Shown piece by piece: positions 1 to 8,375 of a stretch of DNA of 64,000 bases. Source of the stretch: Symbiodinium natans (lineage: Eukaryota; Sar; Dinophyceae; Suessiales; Symbiodiniaceae); contig CAJNDS010002164.1 in NCBI GenBank assembly GCA_905221605.1, forward strand, positions 372,001-436,000. Direction: 5' to 3'. The position numbers were made by a program, and so were the translations under genes. Each line of letters starts with the position of its first letter. Position 1 is the first letter of the stretch. Under the pieces are notes generated by a model that saw only the letters and a program-made list of their open reading frames with translations, was not told the DNA's origin and did no database searches.

Positions 1-138
1 CGTGAAGTCGCTGTTGGAGAAGTACCTCCCATCACTTTCGCTTTTGCTGTAGCAGTCACACGTAAGCTGCACCGTGGCGGAGTTGCCCAGGATCAGGTTC
101 GCTCCCAGGGGTGCCTGGGGCAGCAGCGCCCTTATCAT
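1..138 (-). CDS. Fibre-like protein, partial (continues off left edge)
   Basis: A minus-strand frame opens at the ATG at 138-136, which overlaps the stop of the fibre gene by four bases (ATGA), and stays open to the window edge. Its 46 visible residues end with a stretch (TCDCYSKSESDGRYF) that resembles the repeated motif of the neighbouring fibre protein, where a short beta stretch is followed by C-x-A/C-Y and a T/S-Q/E-A-E turn. It is therefore either a second, translationally coupled fibre gene or the continuation of the same fibre after a frameshift. The frame is also open upstream of 138 (it reads GIIPMVLDNFTPR before the ATG), which favours a frameshift. Function beyond homology to the fibre repeats is unknown. 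Confidence 0.5.
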   Translation of the reverse strand, partial: MIRALLPQAPLGANLILGNSATVQLTCDCYSKSESDGRYFSNSDFT

Positions 139-2033
139 TCTGGGCGTGAAGTTGTCGAGGACCATAGGGATGATGCCTCCGCGGGATGATACCGGGCGTC
201 GCCCTGCGCTTCGGTGAGGAGCCCAGAGGAGCTGATCTGGCTGGCGATCTCCGCCGAGGTTTCGCCCTGGTCCCAGTAGTTGGTCAGCTCCGAAGCAATG
301 GAGCTGTCGATGTCGGCCTGCGTGGCGTACTGCGAAACGTTCAGGGCGTCCACGGCGCTCGATATCTGCGCGTTCACCTCGGCCTGCGTGTACGTCTGGC
401 TCTGGTCGTAGGCCTGGCACTCGATCTGCAGCGTGTTGCCCGAGTTCTGGAGGCTGGCCACCAGGGGCCCGGCGAAGTGCAGGTTCCGCAGGGCCTGCCC
501 TGTCAGCAGCTCCCAGGTGGTGTTCCCGCTCCAGGCGGGCGCATTGGAAACAGCTGCGCCCGTAATGAGGGCGTCCACTTGCGCGGAGTCGTAGTAGGAT
601 GCGAGCGCTATAGCGATCTCGTTCAGGATGGGCGCCTGAAGCCCGGTCCACGGCACGTATGCACTCAAGTCGATGCCGCCCACAGCCGCGGCAATCGCGG
701 CATCCATCTGCGTGGTGGTGCTGTACGGAACCAGAGCTGCAGTGATGGCTCCATTGGTTTCGCTGCTTGTGTAGTAGCTGCCCAGGGTGGCCAGCACCCA
801 GGACTCGCTGGCCAGGGGCGCCAGAAGAGCATTGACCTCCGCCTGCGTGTACGCATCGCAGGCCAGGCTCAGCGTGAAGTTGTCGTTCTCGAGGGAGACG
901 CTCAGGGGAGCGTTGAAGTGCCAGTTCCTAATTGTGTTCGTTCCGACCAGCAGATCCCAGGTCGTCTGCCCGGACCACGCCTGGGCGTTGGCGAGGTTCG
1001 TGCCGCCGCCCGTGGTGAGTGCCGCCAGGGCTGCTGTGAGCGCATCGATGGCGGACTGCAGGCTCGTTTCGGAAGCCGAGAGGTCCGCCGCCGTCGCAAA
1101 GGGCCCCGCACCTTGCAGCGCCAGGATCTCCGCATCGTGCCCATCCAGGCGCACATCTCGCACGGCCAGCAAGCTGTTGAGCCCCGCGGTGTCCGTGTAC
1201 CCCGCGAGTGCGGTGGCAAGCGCTGCAGCCACGTCGGCAGCCGACTGGAAGCCCGCGGCTTGCAGCACCGCCAGGGCCGCCTCGGCGGCGTCGAGTCTCC
1301 CGTCGCGGAGGGCGAGGGCGGCGTCCAAGGCCGCCTGTTGAACGTACGCGAGGAGGGCCGTGGCGATGAGCTGCGAGACGTCCGCGGGTGTGGTGCGCAG
1401 GGCCACTGTGCTGCTGAGGTCGGTGGTGGTTGGCCGGTCCAAAAGAGCCGTCGCTATTTTCTGGTCGACGTCCGCGGCTGTTTGCCGGGCCGCCACGTCG
1501 AGGGCCAGCTGGTCCTGCGTGCTCTTCAGCCCATAGGTGCTCGCGACCTGCGCGAGCACTGCATTGTCGGCGCTGGTGATGGCACTGTTCATGGAAGCGT
1601 TAGTGGGATGGTTGGCTAGCTTGAGGTCCACGGAGGCGGGCGTGCTCTTGGAGTTCACGTCCAGCTGCAGCGCGTCGAGGGCGCTTTGGTTCGCTTTCCC
1701 CGCCAGACCCGTGGTGAGGCTGGTGCTGAGAGTGGTTATGGAAGAAGCGTTGCCGGCGATGAGGCCCTCGGCGGCTGCCAAGTCAGCTGCCAAAGCGTAA
1801 GGGGTCAAATCGGGCGGTGCCGGGATGGCTGCCACCTGGGCCTGCAGTGCCGCGACGGCGGACGAGTTGGTCCCGATGGATGCGGTGTTGGCAGCGGTGT
1901 CTGTGAGGGGTGTGTAGGCCGTGAGGACCGTTGCGAGCTGCCCCGCAGAGATCCCCTGCATCTCGATGGTGGTGATGGGGGTCTGGCCATCGTTGAGGAT
2001 GTTGCCGGTGATGGTCGACTCAAAAAGACTCAT
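135..2033 (-). CDS. Fibre / spike-like virion protein with coiled-coil repeats
   Basis: This 632-residue protein has low sequence complexity but clear periodicity. The first about 320 residues are Ala/Leu/Asp-rich heptad-like segments of the type seen in trimeric phage and virus fibres (for example repeated 'RDxRLDxxxAxxxxLQ' units near residues 240 and 290). The C-terminal half holds two copies of a beta-rich module beginning AWSGxTTW and ending in C-x-A-Y followed by TQAEVNA, near residues 350-400 and 500-560. This architecture suggests an elongated trimeric attachment fibre on the virion surface. It starts 6 bp downstream of the capsid gene stop, after TAAAAC, and lies at the 3' end of the structural gene block. 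The reading frame ends in a tail unlike the repeats, just where a second frame picks the pattern up, so the C terminus here may be an artefact of a frameshift. Confidence 0.65.
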   Translation of the reverse strand: MSLFESTITGNILNDGQTPITTIEMQGISAGQLATVLTAYTPLTDTAANTASIGTNSSAVAALQAQVAAIPAPPDLTPYALAADLAAAEGLIAGNASSITTLSTSLTTGLAGKANQSALDALQLDVNSKSTPASVDLKLANHPTNASMNSAITSADNAVLAQVASTYGLKSTQDQLALDVAARQTAADVDQKIATALLDRPTTTDLSSTVALRTTPADVSQLIATALLAYVQQAALDAALALRDGRLDAAEAALAVLQAAGFQSAADVAAALATALAGYTDTAGLNSLLAVRDVRLDGHDAEILALQGAGPFATAADLSASETSLQSAIDALTAALAALTTGGGTNLANAQAWSGQTTWDLLVGTNTIRNWHFNAPLSVSLENDNFTLSLACDAYTQAEVNALLAPLASESWVLATLGSYYTSSETNGAITAALVPYSTTTQMDAAIAAAVGGIDLSAYVPWTGLQAPILNEIAIALASYYDSAQVDALITGAAVSNAPAWSGNTTWELLTGQALRNLHFAGPLVASLQNSGNTLQIECQAYDQSQTYTQAEVNAQISSAVDALNVSQYATQADIDSSIASELTNYWDQGETSAEIASQISSSGLLTEAQGDARYHPAEASSLWSSTTSRPE

Positions 2034-2039
2034 GTTTTA

Positions 2040-3257
2040 CTAGTCGAGGGAACTGACCCCAGCTCCTGAGAGCGTCACGAGCTGGTAGGAGAGCATGTGC
2101 ACGAAGCACTGGTCCACGCGCTCCGCCTCCATGTTGCTGAAGCTGAAGCGACAGAGGTCGCCGGAGCGGGTCGAGATGCCCGAGAGCGGATGCTTGGGCA
2201 CTCGTTCCACCGGGAAGGCCGCGATGAACTGCGTGTTCCCGTAGAGGTTGTCCCGGATGCGCATGTTGCGAAGCTTGGAGTCATAGGTGCCCGCCAGGAT
2301 CTCCAAAAAGTGGTGCCATTCGGCGATGCTCTCGTTGGCCGTCCTAGGATATTGCAACGCACCCAGCTGCAGCTGGCCCTTGAGGTTCCGATTCGCATTC
2401 GCTCCAGGGTACTCGAAATTGTCCACGTGGTCCTCCGTGGTCTTGTTGAACGTCACAAAGGCGCCGAGCAATTTCGTAAATGCCCGTGCTATTGTAGTAT
2501 TGTAGCTGGTGGACCCTGCGGGGATGCTGGAGAGCTGCGTGTGCATCGTCGGGAAGCTGAAAACCAGGCTGCGGCCGCTGGTCATGATCCTCTGGAAGCT
2601 CTCGCGAAGGGCGGAGTCGAGGGTCACCTGGGAGGCGTAGAGCTTCACGTTCTCGATGGTGTACTCCTGGCTCCCGCTGACGTTGCGGGCCCCGTCGGTG
2701 GGGTCGCAGAAGGTGATTTGAAGAACAAGGCCGAGCTCGGGGGGCAACATTTTGCCGCAGTTGAAGATCCCGATGAGGTGCGGGCTCATGAGCACGGTGC
2801 GGGAGCCCGAGGCCGGGATCTCCTCGGCGTGGCCCCCGCCGTCCGCCAGGAAGCCCTGGATGTGCCGGTTCAGCCACCACTCCTCGTTCTTCAGGAGGCT
2901 GTAGAGGTACGAGCAGCGGTTGTAATAGGAGATGTCCTCGATGCGAGTGCCGTTCGCGAAGACCTCGATGCGGTCGATGAGACAGCTCGGGTCCGGCGAG
3001 GCGAGCTGCAGCGTCGCCGTGGTGGAGGTGTTGCGCACCGTGAAGCCGAGCTTGACGCTCTCGCCGTCCACGAAGTCCATGCCGCTGGTCAGCGGGATGC
3101 GGCGCACGCGGCTCGTGGTCGGCGTGAAGACGCTCAGGGAGCTCGGGTAGTACTGGACGTCTTTGCGGCTCTGCACATAGTTAACGTTGGAGGTCTCCAA
3201 CCGAAACGACAAAGACTGGACCAGCTCATCATTTACGGCAGCAGTTACCTGCTCCAT
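2040..3257 (-). CDS. MCP: Major capsid protein, double jelly-roll type
   Basis: A 405-residue protein in the size and style range of double jelly-roll capsid proteins of Polinton-like viruses, virophages and adintoviruses. The visible signs are family-style: an N-terminal helix-like stretch, many beta-strand-like alternations, a mid-protein 'YNRCSYLYSLL' helix, and a C-terminal half with polar loops and 'DNLYGNTQF'. The frame is open further upstream to 3,704, but that part overlaps the upstream gene in another frame. The ATG at 3,257 (MEQVTAAVNDE) follows an AAGTAAACAGT spacer, leaves 23 bp to the upstream stop, and is the sensible start. Its neighbours (penton-like protein, packaging ATPase, fibre) fit a capsid operon. 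Assignment is by pattern and context; a structure prediction would settle it. Confidence 0.72.
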   Translation of the reverse strand: MEQVTAAVNDELVQSLSFRLETSNVNYVQSRKDVQYYPSSLSVFTPTTSRVRRIPLTSGMDFVDGESVKLGFTVRNTSTTATLQLASPDPSCLIDRIEVFANGTRIEDISYYNRCSYLYSLLKNEEWWLNRHIQGFLADGGGHAEEIPASGSRTVLMSPHLIGIFNCGKMLPPELGLVLQITFCDPTDGARNVSGSQEYTIENVKLYASQVTLDSALRESFQRIMTSGRSLVFSFPTMHTQLSSIPAGSTSYNTTIARAFTKLLGAFVTFNKTTEDHVDNFEYPGANANRNLKGQLQLGALQYPRTANESIAEWHHFLEILAGTYDSKLRNMRIRDNLYGNTQFIAAFPVERVPKHPLSGISTRSGDLCRFSFSNMEAERVDQCFVHMLSYQLVTLSGAGVSSLD

Positions 3258-3280
3258 ACTGTTTACTTGTAGCGAAAGAT

Positions 3281-4597
3281 TCACGCGGCCTCCGGCTCGC
3301 TCGCGCTTCGAAGCGCCTCGAACGACGGGGGCGGTGCGGCGCGGGACGGCCTCTGCATGCGAGGCCCGCGGGAGGACTCGCTGCCCGAGGACTGCGCCAA
3401 GGGAGCGGGGTTCAAGCCCGTGGGGAAGCGCGTGGGCCTCGCGGGGCGAGCCTGCATGCGCGGGGGCGGCTGGGCCCGCGGCTCCGATTCGCTGTCGGTG
3501 TCCATGCGGTAAAACTGCGGGCGTTGCCGTGAGGCCTGTGGCTCCCGGAGCTGGAAGTGCTGCTCCGCCCCAAACTCCTGCATCCCATTCAAGGTCTGGA
3601 TGTCGGGGGCCGAGCTGGGTCGGGAGGCGTCCGTGTCGGTTCCTCCGCCTCCACCCCAGCCCAAAAGGTGCTCTGCCGCCACCATGCCGCCGTGCAGTGC
3701 CCATGCGGTTCCCACGAGTGCGGCCGCCCCGCCTGCCACAGCCAAGCCCCCCGCCGCTGCTCCCATGCCCGCAGCGGTGCCCAATGCTGCCTCGCCAAAC
3801 AGCGCAAGCGCGCCCGGACCCGCTGCGGCCTCTGCAGCACCTGCCGCTTCTGCAGCCCCCGCAGCCATTTCTGCGGTGGAAGCGAAGCCCTCGGTCGCCT
3901 CCGCCTCGGCCACCTGCTCGCTCATGAACTGCTCGATGTCTCGGGCTGCCGCCCTCTCCACCTCCTGGGCTCGCTGTCCCGCCCGCTCCAGAAGCGGCTC
4001 CACTTCACTTGGCCGGCCGATGATTTGGGGTGGAGCTACTTCGTCGGGCGGGGGCGCGAGGCCCTCGGGCGTGCGCGGAATGCGTAGGTTCCGGTCGATC
4101 CAGTTCCTTCCCCTGCGCGCTGCATTGTATAGGTCTTGTCCGTGCCCCGCAATGGCAGAGGCAGAGCCCGCCAGTCCAGCTGCAGCTCCCGCAGCGGCTT
4201 CAGCCTGCTGCATCCGGCTGAGGAAGCTTGGCGGTGCTGGGGGCTGAAACCCGTCGTTTCTTAGAGCCTGCCCGGGGTCCACGGCCCCAAAATCCGGTTC
4301 GCTGTCCATGTCAAAGGGCCGTGGGCGCAGGAAATCTCGGCGGGGGAAGGGCACGCCATCATACCCTTCATTGGCATCCTCGTAGGCTGCTGCAGGGTTC
4401 ACGGTCGTGTGGGGCAGCGGGGCTGGCTCGGGCTCGGAGCTCTGGGGATAGTCGTCCAGCCAGAAGTGGCTGGAAGTCAGGATGCTGGCATTGCGGTTTG
4501 GGAGGTCGATGGGCAAGGGCTCGCCCTCAGCGATGTAGCCCAGGACCTGTGAGTATGACGGCCGTACGCGGAAGCCGTGCGCACGCCGCTCCTCCAT
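3281..4597 (-). CDS. Virion-type protein with Ala/Gly-rich hydrophobic segment
   Basis: About 438 residues, of unrecognised family. The N-terminal third is acidic and proline-rich. The middle carries a long Ala/Gly-rich, largely uncharged segment (about residues 230-310 of this start) with a glycine-zipper look that could insert in or disrupt membranes. The C-terminal part is rich in Arg, Pro, Ser and Gln (R-x-Q/R-P runs). This layout recalls membrane-active or core-associated minor virion proteins in adeno- and Polinton-type viruses, but no homology is claimed. The start is ambiguous: the ATG at 4,597 lies just past the upstream stop after TAAAGAC, and the ATG at 4,618 would overlap the upstream gene by 17 bases. 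It sits between a small virion-type gene and the capsid gene. Confidence 0.6.
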   Translation of the reverse strand: MEERRAHGFRVRPSYSQVLGYIAEGEPLPIDLPNRNASILTSSHFWLDDYPQSSEPEPAPLPHTTVNPAAAYEDANEGYDGVPFPRRDFLRPRPFDMDSEPDFGAVDPGQALRNDGFQPPAPPSFLSRMQQAEAAAGAAAGLAGSASAIAGHGQDLYNAARRGRNWIDRNLRIPRTPEGLAPPPDEVAPPQIIGRPSEVEPLLERAGQRAQEVERAAARDIEQFMSEQVAEAEATEGFASTAEMAAGAAEAAGAAEAAAGPGALALFGEAALGTAAGMGAAAGGLAVAGGAAALVGTAWALHGGMVAAEHLLGWGGGGGTDTDASRPSSAPDIQTLNGMQEFGAEQHFQLREPQASRQRPQFYRMDTDSESEPRAQPPPRMQARPARPTRFPTGLNPAPLAQSSGSESSRGPRMQRPSRAAPPPSFEALRSASEPEAA

Positions 4598-4601
4598 GTC
4601 T

Positions 4602-4934
4602 TTACATGAGGCCGCCATAAACCGCAGAGTCGCTAGTGTTGCGCCCGGCAGCCACATCGCGGGCCACGCGACGCACGCCCGCCCGCTCGGCGGGGGCCCA
4701 CCTCAACTGGGGGATCCTCCTGTTAACGGCGTCGACTGCACGCCCCACTTCATCCGTATAGGCCTCGCCTTCCTGGCGCTGCCGCCGGTTGGCCAGCCAC
4801 TCGTTGAAGGCCCGAGCATCGATCAATTGCTGCTGCCGCTTGTAGAGCAGCGGCGTCAAGTTGTAGCTGGGATACTGCTTGTGAAACGCCCGCAGCATCG
4901 CGGCTTCATTGCGCCGCTCGGGGAAGGGCATCAT
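4602..4934 (-). CDS. Small protein of the viral structural block, unknown
   Basis: 110 residues beginning with two Met codons after a GTAAAAAGAG spacer. It is basic and amphipathic, with tyrosines near the N terminus (YPSYNLTPLLY), an Arg/Gln-rich central helix (NRRQRQEG) and a small-residue C terminus ending GGLM. I do not recognise a family. It begins 6 bp after the stop of the AT-hook protein gene and ends right at the start of the next gene, so it is part of the same co-directional cluster. A minor capsid, scaffold or maturation role is only inferred from position. Confidence 0.5.
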   Translation of the reverse strand: MMPFPERRNEAAMLRAFHKQYPSYNLTPLLYKRQQQLIDARAFNEWLANRRQRQEGEAYTDEVGRAVDAVNRRIPQLRWAPAERAGVRRVARDVAAGRNTSDSAVYGGLM

Positions 4935-4940
4935 CTCTTT

Positions 4941-5348
4941 TTACAAGTCCATTGTGTTTGCGAGCAGGAGCTCATGGAAGCGGTCGGCTCGCGAGAGCTG
5001 CCGGGCGCGGCGAGCCTCCGAGGGCGTCATACGCACGGGTTGCTGGGGCTCAGGCGGGGGCTCTTGTGCTCGCTCCTGGTGGGGCTCTTGCTGCGGCTCC
5101 GGTGTCGGCGGCTCAGCATGCTTCGGAAGCTCCGCCACGGCCACAGTCGGGGGCGGCTTTGGCTTGTTCTTCGAACCTGGCGGTCGCCCTCGCCGTTTGG
5201 GTTGGGGCGCTTCCTGAGGAGCCTCGGTCGGCGGCTCGGCCACCGCGGCAGGCTCGGCAGGCTCGGGAGGCTCGGCCACCACCGGCTGCGCGGGAGGCTC
5301 GGCCACGGCGGGCTCGGTGGCCACAGGAGCGGGTTCATCCTCAGCCAT
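4941..5348 (-). CDS. Pro/Glu/Ala-rich AT-hook DNA-binding protein
   Basis: 135 residues from the ATG at 5,348, which follows GGAAAAGAAA. The first 45 residues are repeats of PA/EP type (AEPP, VAEPPEP). A canonical AT-hook core with flanking basic residues follows (KRRGRPPGSKNKPK, about residues 47-60). A Pro/Gln/Glu-rich linker and a short Arg-rich helix near the C terminus complete it. AT-hooks bind the minor groove of AT-rich DNA. In a virion cluster this points to a core protein that condenses or tethers the genome, though a transcription role is possible. It is separated by 20 bp from the penton-like gene upstream. Confidence 0.6.
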   Translation of the reverse strand: MAEDEPAPVATEPAVAEPPAQPVVAEPPEPAEPAAVAEPPTEAPQEAPQPKRRGRPPGSKNKPKPPPTVAVAELPKHAEPPTPEPQQEPHQERAQEPPPEPQQPVRMTPSEARRARQLSRADRFHELLLANTMDL

Positions 5349-5368
5349 TTTCTTTTCCAATTATTTTT

Positions 5369-6343
5369 TTATCGTTCGGTGTCGAGGAAAACCACAAAGG
5401 AAATGCTGGTGCCTCGAGTGTTCACGATGTTGCCCTGGTAGTCGGTGAGCTTGAAGCGCAACTGACGCAGGGTTATGGGCCCGTGCAGCTGAACCCAGTG
5501 CCCCTCTGACGTCTCGGTCTCCATGACGTGGCCCACGCCTTTCGAAACGACGATCTTGCAGAGGATGTCGTGCCCCAACGGGCCCACCGTCGTCTCCCCG
5601 TTGGCCAGTGTTGGGCACCTGAGGTACAGTTCTGAGAACGGATTCATCGTCACAAAGACGAAGCGCTGCACAGAGCCTGTGAGGTAGCTGGGGCCGAGGA
5701 GGTGGTTGATGGACAGGGGCTTGCTGGGCGAGGCGCCCGGCGGGTAGGGGGCCGTGCCTGGGAAGCGTTGCCGGAGCTCGGCATCGTTGAGGATGAGGCG
5801 CACGCCGTCGTAGGTCACGTCGAGCTCATTTGTCTCGGCGGTGTAGCTGGCGGAAGCGAAGTTGCTGCTGATCCACGCAGCCAATCGCGGCCCTGTGTAC
5901 GCCCCCACCGGGAGCTCCGCGTAATGCAGGGTGCCGGCGACCGTGTCCTCCCAGTACAAGAACGTCCCGCGGTCCGTGCTCAAAAAGGCGTCAGCAACGC
6001 GGACCTTGTACACCGCAAGTTTGGCGCCGGATTGAATGTGCACACTCTCACCGATGTCGAAGGAGAAGCTGCTGTCCGTGCCCTCCGCGCGGAGGCGCGA
6101 GTCCACGTAGATACTCGTCATGCCCTTTTTAGAACGGCGCCTGAAAAACCGGGTGGGCCGCGCCGAGAACTCGCTGGCGTTGGAGCCATCGGAGGTTTGC
6201 CGGGGCCTGTCTGGTGGGGGCCAGTGGCTGGGGTCGTAGATGCCCTGCGTGCTGGTGCAGCACCTTATGTTGCTGCACTCACTTTCGCACATCGGGCCTC
6301 CCCCCAACAACTTGGCCGCCATCTGGCTCAGGAGCGTCCCCAT
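5369..6343 (-). CDS. Penton-like / minor capsid protein (single jelly-roll)
   Basis: 324 residues from the ATG at 6,343 (context GCTAAATGG, like other starts in this element). The first about 70 residues are Cys-rich, then basic (RRRSKKG). The rest is beta-rich and begins MTSIYVDSRLRAEG-SSFSFDIG. The C terminus (LRQLRFKLTDYQGN...TSISFVVFLDT) has the closing strand pattern common to penton or minor capsid proteins of Polinton-like viruses and virophages, in which a 'xFxLxDxxGxxv' strand precedes a final hydrophobic strand. It would form the capsid vertices. It overlaps the end of the ATPase gene by 65 bp. An internal Met at 6,292 would shorten the overlap. The jelly-roll call is from pattern, size and gene order. 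Confidence 0.6.
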   Translation of the reverse strand: MGTLLSQMAAKLLGGGPMCESECSNIRCCTSTQGIYDPSHWPPPDRPRQTSDGSNASEFSARPTRFFRRRSKKGMTSIYVDSRLRAEGTDSSFSFDIGESVHIQSGAKLAVYKVRVADAFLSTDRGTFLYWEDTVAGTLHYAELPVGAYTGPRLAAWISSNFASASYTAETNELDVTYDGVRLILNDAELRQRFPGTAPYPPGASPSKPLSINHLLGPSYLTGSVQRFVFVTMNPFSELYLRCPTLANGETTVGPLGHDILCKIVVSKGVGHVMETETSEGHWVQLHGPITLRQLRFKLTDYQGNIVNTRGTSISFVVFLDTER

Positions 6344-7085
6344 TTAGCAAGAACTTCCGGTCGAAGCGCACCCAAAACATGTCTTCCTTGGGCGCGCGGA
6401 GGTTAACGAACCAGAAGCTGTAGGGCTCCCTGGTGGCCTCCTCGTACATGGCGTAGAGGGTTTCTTTCGGGAGCATGGCGCTCAGCTCCTCCACCAAGGC
6501 ATCCAGCTCCAGTTGGTTTCGCAACCGGAAGACGCAGTAGAACATCACGTTGACCCGCACGGCGGAGCTCATAAGACGCAGCTTCTGGGTCGAGACCCAG
6601 GTGTTGATGCAAAAATGTCTGCCCCTGATGAACAGAGTGTCCAAAACGCCATCTCCCGTCTTGCGGTGCACAGCTGGATTATCGGCATGATCATCCAAAA
6701 CTACCAAGACCGAGTACAGTTTTTTGAGGCCCAGCTCCTTGCTCTTCTGGGTGATGCGCTTCTGGTCCGCGATGATCTTCCGCAGCGCCCCCTCGTCCCA
6801 ATCCTCCCACCAGCACTGCTCCCGGTCCGTATTCACGCCCAGCTCGTCTCGGATGTAATCCTTGACAGGCTGCCAGGCAGAGTCGACCTCCACCGAGGGC
6901 GAGAAGATATAGATGCGCTCGAAGCAGCCCCGGTATTGCTCCAAAATCATGCTCACAAGGAGTACCGTCTTTCCGCTTGCAGATGGAGCGCACAAAATAC
7001 CGTTGGCGGGGGGCTTGCAAACCACGGGGTCAGGCGGCTGCTTGACGGAGTACTCAGGCGTCTTGAAGAGACGCACCTTGCCCAT
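6279..7085 (-). CDS. Genome-packaging ATPase (FtsK/HerA-type)
   Basis: 268 residues. A Walker A-type loop (CAPSASGKTVLL, about residues 31-42) is followed by a Walker B-like stretch ending in acidic residues (YSVLVVLDDHAD, about 126-137), then a sensor-type 'NTWVSTQKLR' segment. This is the usual layout of the A32-like DNA packaging ATPases that fill double jelly-roll capsids. The start ATG follows GGGTTAA and lies inside the 3' end of the methyltransferase gene (32-bp overlap). A decayed partial copy of this gene sits at 32,257-32,365. Confidence 0.8.
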   Translation of the reverse strand: MGKVRLFKTPEYSVKQPPDPVVCKPPANGILCAPSASGKTVLLVSMILEQYRGCFERIYIFSPSVEVDSAWQPVKDYIRDELGVNTDREQCWWEDWDEGALRKIIADQKRITQKSKELGLKKLYSVLVVLDDHADNPAVHRKTGDGVLDTLFIRGRHFCINTWVSTQKLRLMSSAVRVNVMFYCVFRLRNQLELDALVEELSAMLPKETLYAMYEEATREPYSFWFVNLRAPKEDMFWVRFDRKFLLNGDAPEPDGGQVVGGRPDVRK

Positions 7086-7701
7086 TTAACCCAAGTGTTG
7101 CGCTCGCGGCGATCTCGTCGCACAGCGCAGGCGGGATGGAGTAGAGCTGGTCCCGCGAGTTGCTCCCCTGCCGCCCCTTGGTGGGCCCTCGCTGCGCGGC
7201 CTCGGGGTGCCGAGTTCCTTGGAAGGCCTCGCAGCGGTCGCCCTTGCGGCAGGGCCCCTGGGAGGGGGTCCAGGGCAAGTTGTGCCAGATGGCCGTGGGC
7301 TTCTTGTAGCGGAAGCCGTACTTGCAGTACGTGACCCGGTCCATGTGCAGCCCTTGCATGTAGGGGCGGGTTTTGAGGCGCCCGGTGCTCGGGTTTTCGA
7401 TGGCCCACCACCGAGGCTTGAGGTAGTCTATGACCTCCAGGGTCTTGAGCACCAGGGCATCTCCGAGCGGCAGGTTGCGGGGGCGCTTCTTGAGTGCGAT
7501 GCTGAACTCGGTGCAGCAGGGCGAGGCCCACACTGCGTCGAAGTGCCCGGGCTCGAAGGCCTTGTAGTCCCATTGCAGGATGTCGGAGCAGATGGTTGGG
7601 CTGGCTTTTGGGTTGCTGTCAAGACTCGTTACCTCCCAGCCACGGGCCGCGAAGGCACGTCCGACCGACCCCGTGCCGCTGAAGAGTTCCAGGAGTCTCA
7701 T
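7054..7701 (-). CDS. DNA cytosine-5 methyltransferase-like protein
   Basis: 215 residues with clear C5-methyltransferase landmarks: motif I at the N terminus (LLELFSGTGSVG), an acidic residue for SAM ribose binding (SLDSNP), motif IV as ASPCC with the catalytic Cys, motif VI as IENP, and a later 'YCKYG' segment. The protein is short and lacks an obvious full target-recognition domain, as in many phage and algal-virus enzymes. It could methylate viral DNA for protection or to imitate host methylation. It is divergently oriented from the plus-strand gene across about 116 bp that may hold promoters for both. Confidence 0.8.
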   Translation of the reverse strand: MRLLELFSGTGSVGRAFAARGWEVTSLDSNPKASPTICSDILQWDYKAFEPGHFDAVWASPCCTEFSIALKKRPRNLPLGDALVLKTLEVIDYLKPRWWAIENPSTGRLKTRPYMQGLHMDRVTYCKYGFRYKKPTAIWHNLPWTPSQGPCRKGDRCEAFQGTRHPEAAQRGPTKGRQGSNSRDQLYSIPPALCDEIAASATLGLNGQGASLQDA

Positions 7702-7786
7702 TTGTTGAAGGAAAAGAAAAGGCCCACAGGACCAGCAAGCACGCCAGGGCCACCACGCACTCCGCGGTGGCGACGGTGGCCGGCAT
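7619..7786 (-). CDS. Possible small single-pass membrane protein
   Basis: A 55-residue frame opens at an ATG preceded by a run of eight A's, the same A-rich context used by neighbouring starts. Residues 3-25 form an uninterrupted hydrophobic stretch (VVALACLLVLWAFSF in the centre) suitable for a transmembrane helix. The rest is short and polar. Small membrane proteins are common in this virus class. The frame overlaps the methyltransferase start by 83 bp, and no homolog is recognised, so it may be fortuitous. Confidence 0.3.
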   Translation of the reverse strand: MPATVATAECVVALACLLVLWAFSFPSTNETPGTLQRHGVGRTCLRGPWLGGNES

Positions 7787-7817
7787 TTTTTTTCTTGTCG
7801 TGAAAAAAGAAGGAGCG
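7702..7817. promoter_or_regulatory. Divergent intergenic region
   Basis: 116 bp lie between the divergent methyltransferase (minus) and plus-strand gene starts. The region contains A/T runs on both strands (TTTTTTTTCTTG and GAAAAAAGAAG) close to each start. It is the only divergent gap in the element and is the natural place for a bidirectional promoter, but no defined motif is identified. Confidence 0.3.
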
Positions 7818-8375
7818 ATGGAGCCCAAAACGGTACTCAAGCTCGGTGAGCTTACGACCAACCAGCGTGGCGGCAAGTTCTTCCCGGTGTGCGCGGAGGC
7901 CTGGCGGTCCCACGAGTGGCTGCGCATCTTGTGGCACCCCAGCCCCTACGGCAGCGAGACGGAAGCCCGGCGACTCCCCCTGTGTCTCGAGCAGAACGAG
8001 GCCGCCAAGGCAGACCTGCAGGCGATCGAGAAGGACATCAAGGGCCAGCTGACCCAGCGATGCCTCCACGACTCTAAAATCTTCGGCCGCTACCTCACTG
8101 CGTCGGACGTGGAGGGTCGCTTCGTGTCCTGCCTCAAGACCTCCTCACGCGGGAACAGCTTCATCAAGCTCAAGGTCGATTTGTCCCGAGTCCACTTCTG
8201 GGACGCTGACCAGCAGCCGCTGGAGGATCCTGGCGACCTGGCCGGTCGGGAATGCAAGGTGCGCGCAGATTTGCGCCAGGTGTGGCTCATGTCGGGTCAG
8301 TGTGGGCTTCTGATGGAAGTGACGGACCTGCAGCTCAGAGAGGCCGAAGCCCCGGCCTTTCAGTGTCCGTTCTAG
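7818..8375 (+). CDS. Unrecognised viral protein, possibly nucleic-acid binding
   Basis: 185 residues from the ATG at 7,818 (MEPKTVLKLGE), chosen over the upstream in-frame start because the latter runs into the divergent promoter region. The sequence alternates beta-like stretches with charged loops (for example KVDLSRVHFWD and LLMEVTDLQL), and its size is compatible with an OB-fold single-strand binding protein; that is a guess from pattern and from its place next to the replication gene. It is the only plus-strand gene of the element. Its TAG stop overlaps the TAG of the convergent helicase gene through the shared palindrome CTAG at 8,372-8,375. Confidence 0.5.
   Translation: MEPKTVLKLGELTTNQRGGKFFPVCAEAWRSHEWLRILWHPSPYGSETEARRLPLCLEQNEAAKADLQAIEKDIKGQLTQRCLHDSKIFGRYLTASDVEGRFVSCLKTSSRGNSFIKLKVDLSRVHFWDADQQPLEDPGDLAGRECKVRADLRQVWLMSGQCGLLMEVTDLQLREAEAPAFQCPF

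Noticed and set aside
3258-3704. Upstream extension of the capsid frame to 3,704
   Set aside because: It overlaps the upstream gene in another frame and is Arg/Pro-rich noise; the ATG at 3,257 fits spacing and context.
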